Assembly: GCF_004357995.1 (NCBI RefSeq)
Contig: NZ_SMTK01000003.1
Coordinates: 62,001-126,000 of the forward strand
Direction: 5' to 3'
DNA: 64,000 nucleotides
DNA from: Arthrobacter crusticola
GTDB lineage: Bacteria; Actinomycetota; Actinomycetes; Actinomycetales; Micrococcaceae
The first letter of the stretch is position 1, and every line of letters begins with the position of its first letter. Below, one piece after another: positions 58,812 to 64,000 of the stretch. A program made the translations under genes and the position numbers. A model generated the notes under the pieces. The model made no database searches and was not told the DNA's origin. It worked only from the letters and a program-made list of their open reading frames with translations.

Positions 58812-60245
58812 TCAGGACCCGAGATGGTCAACCAGCCGGTCGGCGATCCCGGTGTAGGTCGACGGGGTCAGCCCGAGCATCCTCTGCTCCGCCTCGGGGC
58901 CGAGTCCGAGGCCCGAGACGAACTCGCGCATGCGGGCGGCGTCGACCCGCCGCCCCCGGGTCAGGTCCTTGAGCCGCTCATACGGGTCGTCAAGGCCGGC
59001 GGTGCCGGCGACGGCCTCGGCGCGCATCACCATCTGGATGGCCTCCCCGAGCACCTCCCAGTTGTCCTCGAGGTCCGCGGCGATTGCCGCCCCGGCCACG
59101 TCCAGCCGCTGCAGGCCCTTGAGCACGTTGCTCACCGCCAGGAGGGAGTGCCCGAAGGCCACCCCGATGTTGCGCTGGCTCGAGGAGTCGGTGAGGTCGC
59201 GCTGCCACCGGGAGGTGACCAGGGTCGAGGCGAGCACGTCAAGGAGGGACGAGGAGATCTCGAGGTTCGCTTCGGCGTTTTCGAACCGGATCGGGTTCAC
59301 CTTGTGCGGCATGGTGGAGGACCCGGTGGCTCCGGCGACCGGGACCTGCGCGAAGTACCCGATGGAGATGTAGCTCCAGACATCGGTGCAGAAGTTGTGG
59401 AGGATCCGGTTGAACCGGGCAATGTCGGAGTACAGCTCCGCCTGCCAGTCGTGGGATTCGATCTGCGTGGTGAGCGGATTCCAGGACAGGCCGAGCCCCT
59501 CGACGAAGCTGCGTGCCACCTGCTCCCAGTCCGCGGAGGGGACTGAGGCGTAGTGCGCCGCGTAGGTTCCGGTGGCCCCGTTGATCTTCCCGAGGAACTC
59601 GGTGGCTTCGATGCGCCGGAGCTGCCGGGACAGCCGGTGGGCGGTGACGGCCATCTCCTTGCCCAGGGTGGTCGGCGTGGCCGGCTGGCCGTGGGTGCGC
59701 GAGAGCATCGCGACGGACCGGGAGTCCCGGGCCAGGTCCTCGATGGCCCCGACCAGGCGGCGGGCCGCGGGAAGCCACACGTCCCGGACGGCGCCCTTGA
59801 TGCCCAGTGCGTAGGAGAGGTTGTTGATGTCCTCAGAGGTGCAGCCGAAGTGCACGAGGGGTTTCAGGCGCTCAAGGTCCATGCCCGGAAGCCGGCGTCC
59901 GATGAAGTACTCGACGGCCTTCACATCGTGGACGGTCACCTTCTCGATGTCCGCGAGTTCCGCGGCCGCGGCGGCGTCGAAGGAGGTCACGATGGCGCGC
60001 AGCGCCTCCTCCTGCCCTGCGTCGAGCGGGCCGGCGCCCGGGACGACCGAGTTTCGCGTGAGGTGGATGAACCACTCGACCTCGACGTGGAGGCGGTCCC
60101 GGTTCAGGGCCGCCTCGGACAGGTGGTTCACCAGGGGTGCGGACGCCTCCCGGTACCGGCCGTCCAGCGGCCCGAGGGCCAGTGAGGGGGCCTCTCCCTG
60201 GGGGATGGAAGCAAGGTCAACACGGGTCGGGGAGGTATCAGCCAT
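58812..60245 (-). CDS. purB: Adenylosuccinate lyase
   Basis: A 477-residue enzyme of the fumarase/aspartase superfamily that acts twice in purine synthesis, releasing fumarate from SAICAR and adenylosuccinate. The catalytic motif is GSSTMPHKVNPIRFENAE with the flexible loop Ser; an earlier HFGCTSEDINNLSYAL and SRTHGQPATPTTLGKEMAV complete the active-site regions. It is the long PurB form (over 450 residues). No strong ribosome site is seen before the ATG at 60245. It is a single gene, convergent with the 2H-phosphoesterase gene. Confidence 0.97.
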   Translation of the reverse strand: MADTSPTRVDLASIPQGEAPSLALGPLDGRYREASAPLVNHLSEAALNRDRLHVEVEWFIHLTRNSVVPGAGPLDAGQEEALRAIVTSFDAAAAAELADIEKVTVHDVKAVEYFIGRRLPGMDLERLKPLVHFGCTSEDINNLSYALGIKGAVRDVWLPAARRLVGAIEDLARDSRSVAMLSRTHGQPATPTTLGKEMAVTAHRLSRQLRRIEATEFLGKINGATGTYAAHYASVPSADWEQVARSFVEGLGLSWNPLTTQIESHDWQAELYSDIARFNRILHNFCTDVWSYISIGYFAQVPVAGATGSSTMPHKVNPIRFENAEANLEISSSLLDVLASTLVTSRWQRDLTDSSSQRNIGVAFGHSLLAVSNVLKGLQRLDVAGAAIAADLEDNWEVLGEAIQMVMRAEAVAGTAGLDDPYERLKDLTRGRRVDAARMREFVSGLGLGPEAEQRMLGLTPSTYTGIADRLVDHLGS

Positions 60246-60387
60246 GCACCGATTCTTTCACGGCCCGGATGAGGCCGGACGCCGGGCGGCAACTGCCGCG
60301 TGCATCCACATCGGCGGCCGGAGGACACCCCCGGCACTGCCCGGGCTCTAGCATCCTGACATCGGGCAGCAGCACAGGGAGGGCGCC

Positions 60388-60675
60388 ATGGCAGCACCGG
60401 GGATCTTCGGGCTCCCCAACACCGGGGATGCGGCCGACCTCGGGGGCAGGCTGCTGCGGCAGGCCCGCGAGCTCGAGGACATCCGCCACCGGGCGGCCGT
60501 GGTGGCGGCCCTTGACTGGGAGTCCCCGGCGGGCCGCAACTTCCGGCAGTACCTGGCCGGGCGCGCCGCCGCGGTCGGGGCCGCGGCCGAACTGCTTGAA
60601 CAGGCGGCTCGGCTGGCCGAGGAGTACGCCGCCGAACGCGGTGACGCGCCCCTGGCCGGGGGCACCTGGCGGTGA
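60388..60675 (+). CDS. Small helical protein, possible WXG100-like partner
   Basis: A 95-residue, Ala/Leu/Arg-rich, all-helical protein without signal peptide. Two long helices (about residues 17-45 and 53-85) are separated by DWESPAGRNF, which contains a Trp-x-Ser/Pro-Gly turn reminiscent of WXG100 proteins (the WESPAG turn). AGGGAGG lies before the ATG. Its stop overlaps the next gene as GTGA, so the two are translationally coupled. The WXG relation is a suggestion. Confidence 0.7.
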   Translation: MAAPGIFGLPNTGDAADLGGRLLRQARELEDIRHRAAVVAALDWESPAGRNFRQYLAGRAAAVGAAAELLEQAARLAEEYAAERGDAPLAGGTWR

Positions 60676-62012
60676 GCCCGGCCGGCGGCTACGATCCGGC
60701 CCCGGTTTCCCCTTCCGGACCCGGGCTGAGTGTGCGCGGCGGCGTGGGCGGCATCCGGTTCCAGTGGGTGGAACTCGAGCGGGCGGCGGTCGAACTCGGC
60801 GGGCTGGCCGGCGCGGTGCGGGAGGTCTCAGCCGCCCTGCTGTACCTCAGCATCGAGCTTGAGCGCACCCGCCTGGCGGGCGCGTGGTTCCCCGGCGCCC
60901 GGGATGCCGGTGCCGCCGGGCGGGCCGCCGCCGAAGCGCTCGACGCCGCCCGCCGGCACACCTCCGCTTCCGGCGACGATCTGCAGGAGACCGCCGACCG
61001 GATCACCCGGGCCCGCCTCGCCTATCTCGCCGCTGACGCCGCGGCGCGGGCCGCGGTCCTTGGCGCCACGGAGTCGGTGGAACTCTCGGCCCGCGCCGCC
61101 GCTTCGACGGCCGCCCGGGAGGGGCTGCTGGTCCCGGGCCCGCTGGCCCTCACCGCGCCGGCCGAGGTGGAACAGGTGGACTTCGGGGGAACCGTGGAGG
61201 CTGTCACCGACCGCCTTGCCGCCGTCGAGGCGGCCGCGCCCGGTTCCTTCGAGATCCTGCGCATCGACGGGGCCACCCGACCGGCCTACCTCGTGATCCT
61301 CCCCGGCACGCAGCTCTCGGAGCCAGGCAATCCTTTCGACGCCACCGGCATCGCGGAGGCCGTCAATGAGGACAGCCGCCATGTCGGGGCCGCGGTGGCG
61401 CAGGCCCTGCGGGAGGCCGGCGCCCGGCCGGGAGACGCCGTCCTGCTCGCCGGCTACAGCCAGGGCGGAATGCACGCGATGAACCTGGCCGCCGGCGGCA
61501 CCGTGGGCGGCACCTACGACGTCCGCCTGGTACTCACCGCGGGTTCCCCGACGGGCTGGGAGCCGACGGGGACGGCCGAGTATCTCCACCTCGAACACGC
61601 CGCCGACACAGTGCCCGCCCTCGACGGCGGCCCCGCCCCGGACGAGCCCAATCGCGTCAGCGTGCGGGTCGATTTCCCCGTTTCGACCGCGCCGACCGGA
61701 CCGGGCGCCGAGGGCAAGGGCCTCGGGGGCGCGCACAAGCTCGCCACCTATGCGCAGGCGGCGGTGCTCGTCGACGCCAGCGCCCTTCCGTCCCTGGCCC
61801 CGGCGGCGGCAGTTCTTGCCGCAACCGGCGGAGGTGCCCGGCGCCACCTCTACCGGGCTGCCCGGCTCCCTGCGGAACGCCCGGCTGCGGCGCCGGGCGG
61901 CACCCGGCCGACCGGCCTCCCCGGGCCGCCGGTGGGCGTTCCGGTACCGGGCCGGGGGGAGGGGCCGGCCCGCCCGGGCCCGGCCGGCCCTCCATCGGCG
62001 CCCCGGCGCTAG
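60672..62012 (+). CDS. Alpha/beta-hydrolase-like protein with N-terminal helical domain
   Basis: A 446-residue protein. The first ~190 residues form an Ala/Arg-rich helical domain. The middle (about 195-360) is an alpha/beta-hydrolase-like domain with nucleophile elbow GYSQGG (Ser near residue 263) and LVILPGTQ before it; an acidic residue and His follow at DTVPAL and GAHKL. A Pro/Gly-rich tail closes the protein. This resembles hydrolases paired with small WXG-like proteins in actinobacteria. No signal peptide is seen, so export by an ESX-type system or a cytoplasmic role are both possible. Confidence 0.78.
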   Translation: MSPAGGYDPAPVSPSGPGLSVRGGVGGIRFQWVELERAAVELGGLAGAVREVSAALLYLSIELERTRLAGAWFPGARDAGAAGRAAAEALDAARRHTSASGDDLQETADRITRARLAYLAADAAARAAVLGATESVELSARAAASTAAREGLLVPGPLALTAPAEVEQVDFGGTVEAVTDRLAAVEAAAPGSFEILRIDGATRPAYLVILPGTQLSEPGNPFDATGIAEAVNEDSRHVGAAVAQALREAGARPGDAVLLAGYSQGGMHAMNLAAGGTVGGTYDVRLVLTAGSPTGWEPTGTAEYLHLEHAADTVPALDGGPAPDEPNRVSVRVDFPVSTAPTGPGAEGKGLGGAHKLATYAQAAVLVDASALPSLAPAAAVLAATGGGARRHLYRAARLPAERPAAAPGGTRPTGLPGPPVGVPVPGRGEGPARPGPAGPPSAPRR

Positions 62013-62015
62013 GCT
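62010..62015 (+). promoter_or_regulatory. -10 box TAGGCT for a leaderless start
   Basis: TAGGCT lies exactly 6 nt before the ATG at 62022 of the aminotransferase gene, and overlaps the end of the hydrolase gene; no ribosome site is present. Confidence 0.6.
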
Positions 62016-62021
62016 ATGGGC

Positions 62022-63152
62022 ATGACGTCGAACAACAGCCAGAGCACCGAGGCCGCCGCAGGCATCTCCCCGCGCAGCGTGCTGGGAAAACTTCCGCGCT
62101 ACGCCGCGGGCAAGCCGCCCACGGTTCTGGAGGGGGTGCAGAGCTACAAGCTCTCCTCGAATGAGAACCCCCTGCCGCCGCTGCCGGCCGTCCTGACCGC
62201 CATCCGCGACCGCACCGACATCAACCGGTATCCGGATCCGGCCACCACCTCGCTGCGGGGAGAACTCGCCTCCTTCCTCGGCGTGCCGGCCGAGGACATC
62301 GTGACCGGCGCGGGAAGCCTTGGCGCGCTCAACCAGATCCTCGCCGCCTTCGCCGGGCAGAACGACTTCGATGCCCCGGATGAGGTCATCTACGCCTGGC
62401 GCTCCTTCGAGGCCTACCCGATCTGCGTCGGGCTCGCCGGTGCGGAGTCCCGGCCGGTGCCGGTCCGCGTCGACGGCACCCACGACCTTGACGCCATGGC
62501 CGCCGCTGTCACCGACCGGACCCGCGTGATCCTGCTGTGCACCCCCAACAACCCCACCGGTCCGGCGCTGCCGGCCGCCGCGGTCGAGGAGTTCCTCATC
62601 CGGGTGCCTGCGAACGTCGTCGTCGTAATCGATGAGGCGTACCAGGAATTCGTCCGCGATGCCGGTGTCGTGGATGGGCTTGAGATGTACCGCAGGTACC
62701 CGAACGTCATCGTGCTGCGCACCTTCTCCAAGGCGCACGGGCTCGCCGGGCTCCGGGTGGGGTATTCGGTGTCCCAGCCCGGACTGACCGCGCACCTGCG
62801 GATGAGCGCGGTGCCCTTCGCGGTGTCGCAGATCGCAGAAACCGCCGCTGTGGCCTCGCTCCAGCACTTCGACGAGGTCGCAGAGCGGGTCCAGGGCATT
62901 GTTGATGAACGGGTGCGCGTGGTGGAGGGCCTTAGAGAGCTGGGCTGGAAGATCCCCGAGGCGCAGGGAAATTTTGTCTGGCTGGCCCTCGGTGAGTCAA
63001 CTCCCGACTTCGCGGCGCAGGCCGACCTGCAGGGCCTGTCCGTGCGCGCCTTCGGCACCGAAGGCGTCCGGGTCAGCATCGGGGAACCCGAGGCAAACAC
63101 CCGGTTCCTGGCGCTGTGTGCAGGATACCCGGTGGCGCCCGGCGGGTGCTGA
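62022..63152 (+). CDS. hisC: Histidinol-phosphate/aromatic aminotransferase (HisC-type)
   Basis: A 376-residue class I/II PLP enzyme. Substrate- and cofactor-site features are KLSSNENPLPP, NRYPDP, LCTPNNPTGPALP, VIDEAYQEFV (Asp binding PLP) and TFSKAHGLAGLRVGYS with the Schiff-base Lys. It is of the HisC/Pat type, which in actinobacteria includes phenylalanine aminotransferases, so the substrate may be histidinol-phosphate or an aromatic amino acid. The start at 62022 is set by a TAGGCT box 6 nt upstream; an ATG two codons earlier has no support. Confidence 0.92.
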   Translation: MTSNNSQSTEAAAGISPRSVLGKLPRYAAGKPPTVLEGVQSYKLSSNENPLPPLPAVLTAIRDRTDINRYPDPATTSLRGELASFLGVPAEDIVTGAGSLGALNQILAAFAGQNDFDAPDEVIYAWRSFEAYPICVGLAGAESRPVPVRVDGTHDLDAMAAAVTDRTRVILLCTPNNPTGPALPAAAVEEFLIRVPANVVVVIDEAYQEFVRDAGVVDGLEMYRRYPNVIVLRTFSKAHGLAGLRVGYSVSQPGLTAHLRMSAVPFAVSQIAETAAVASLQHFDEVAERVQGIVDERVRVVEGLRELGWKIPEAQGNFVWLALGESTPDFAAQADLQGLSVRAFGTEGVRVSIGEPEANTRFLALCAGYPVAPGGC

Positions 63153-63281
63153 CCAGACATAAATAGGTCTAACCGCCGTCACTGGCTAGTGTGGGAGCCG
63201 TACGTTTAACGAACATATGTATCCCGGTGTATGCGTCCCCAAAGCATTCCGATAGGGGCATACTTCGACTGAGGAGTGGTC

Positions 63282-64000
63282 ATGAGTGGCACCCGTTTGC
63301 CTGCGGCTGAATTTGAATCGGAGGAGATTGCCCTCGCCTCCGCCCCGCCGGGGCCCGACGGCGGCCCGGACATGGTCCAGTTCCTCGACCCCGACGGGCG
63401 CCTGAACGACCATCCCGAATTCGGCGGCTTCTCCAGTGGCACCGGTGCGGAGCGGCTCAAGGCCCTCTACCGGGACATGTACCTCATCCGCCGGTTCGAC
63501 CAGGAGGCCACCGCCCTGCAGCGGCAGGGCCAGCTGGCGCTCTGGGTGCCCCTCACCGGCCAGGAGGCCGCCCAGATCGGCTCCGGCCGGGCGCTCCAGG
63601 CCCAGGACTACGTGTTCCCGACCTACCGGGAACACGGCGTGGCACTCACCCGCGGCGTCCGGCTCTCCGAGATGCTCCGCCTGTTCCGCGGCATCACCAA
63701 CGGCGGGTGGGACCCGCGCGAAAACAACTTCCACCTCTACACCCTCGTCCTGGCCGCCCAGGCCCTCCACGCCGTCGGCTACGCCATGGGCCTCCAGCGC
63801 GACCAGGCCGCCGACCCCACCCTGGCGCCGGCGGCGTCGGTGGCCTACTTCGGCGACGGGGCGAGTTCCGAGGGCGACGTGCACGAGGCGATGGTGTTCG
63901 CCGCCTCCTTCAACGCCCCCGTCGTGTTCTTCTGCCAGAACAACCACTGGGCCATCTCGGTGCCCTCCTCGGTACAGACCCGGGTGCCGCTGGCGCAGCG
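63282..64000 (+). CDS. 2-oxoacid dehydrogenase E1 component, alpha subunit (5' part; runs off the right edge)
   Basis: The first ~239 residues of a TPP-dependent E1-alpha subunit of the pyruvate or branched-chain 2-oxoacid dehydrogenase complex. The thiamine-diphosphate motif is complete: YFGDGASSEGDVHEAMVFA through VVFFCQNNHWAIS (GDG to NN). Upstream are LYRDMYLIRRFDQEA, VPLTGQEAAQIGSG and FPTYREHGVAL. GAGGAG lies 6 nt before the ATG. By analogy with actinobacterial bkdABC, the E1-beta and E2 genes should follow. An inverted repeat (GTATGC / GCATAC, 63229-63263) lies in its leader. Confidence 0.88.
   Translation, partial: MSGTRLPAAEFESEEIALASAPPGPDGGPDMVQFLDPDGRLNDHPEFGGFSSGTGAERLKALYRDMYLIRRFDQEATALQRQGQLALWVPLTGQEAAQIGSGRALQAQDYVFPTYREHGVALTRGVRLSEMLRLFRGITNGGWDPRENNFHLYTLVLAAQALHAVGYAMGLQRDQAADPTLAPAASVAYFGDGASSEGDVHEAMVFAASFNAPVVFFCQNNHWAISVPSSVQTRVPLAQ

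Noticed and set aside
1..64000. tRNA, rRNA, insertion sequence or prophage genes
   Set aside because: I looked for tRNA T-loop signatures, transposase motifs and phage genes while reading and found none that held up; a covariance-model search was not possible here.

Overview
The window is a high-GC chromosome segment with tightly packed genes, GTG/TTG starts and many 4-bp ATGA/GTGA overlaps. A long-form glyceraldehyde-3-phosphate dehydrogenase, CsoR-CopZ-CopA, DUF3105/DUF305/DUF4259 proteins, an MgtA-like mannosyltransferase and frequent leaderless starts all point to an actinobacterium. My best guess is Micrococcales, family Micrococcaceae (Arthrobacter-like). I see no rRNA, tRNA, insertion sequence, prophage or CRISPR array.

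Layout. (1) 1-10.7 kb is a sugar or polyol uptake and catabolism locus. It has an RbsABC-type ABC transporter, two xylose-isomerase-like TIM-barrel enzymes and a Gfo/Idh/MocA oxidoreductase, a separate polyol dehydrogenase plus aldehyde dehydrogenase unit behind a palindromic operator, and a divergent ROK regulator. (2) 10.8-16.3 kb holds a GlgC-like nucleotidyltransferase, an EamA transporter, a methyltransferase, the long GAPDH and a DUF4259 protein. (3) 16.4-21.3 kb holds an ECF sigma/anti-sigma pair with a likely autoregulatory promoter (TGAACC-N16-CGTGTT). A matching promoter lies before a COG4315 lipoprotein gene, which is followed by a flavin-linked oxidase gene. (4) 21.3-28.3 kb holds housekeeping and transport genes: MOSC, GDPD, a nuclease lipoprotein, MATE, small membrane proteins, and a CGNR regulator divergent from an EamA transporter. 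(5) 28.3-32.8 kb is a four-gene minus-strand unit: mannosyltransferase, UDP-glucose dehydrogenase-like enzyme, SGNH hydrolase and an unknown protein, probably for glycolipid or envelope glycan synthesis. (6) 33-35.8 kb is the copper operon csoR-copZ-copA with its operator.

(7) 35.9-47.0 kb is a second, larger sugar locus. A ROK regulator is divergent from Gfo/Idh/MocA, a family-1 binding protein, two permeases, a zinc-type dehydrogenase, an epimerase, ThuA, a second family-1 binding protein and an ADP-ribosylglycohydrolase-family enzyme. The gene set resembles keto-sugar pathways (as in ThuA/ThuB) but the combination is unusual; it is the best candidate here for an undescribed pathway. (8) 47-64 kb is mixed: DUF305, DUF3105, prfC, an MFS exporter with a TetR regulator and a clear operator, mscL ending in a 16-bp tandem repeat, a PAP2 protein, a Rieske-FAD oxidoreductase, an aldo/keto reductase, an FHA protein, a 2H phosphoesterase, purB, a small helical protein paired with an alpha/beta hydrolase, a HisC-type aminotransferase and the start of an E1-alpha 2-oxoacid dehydrogenase.

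Five genes share one start architecture, a TAnnnT box exactly 6 nt before the start codon, which predicts leaderless mRNAs. All functions are inferred from reading motifs; no database search was run.
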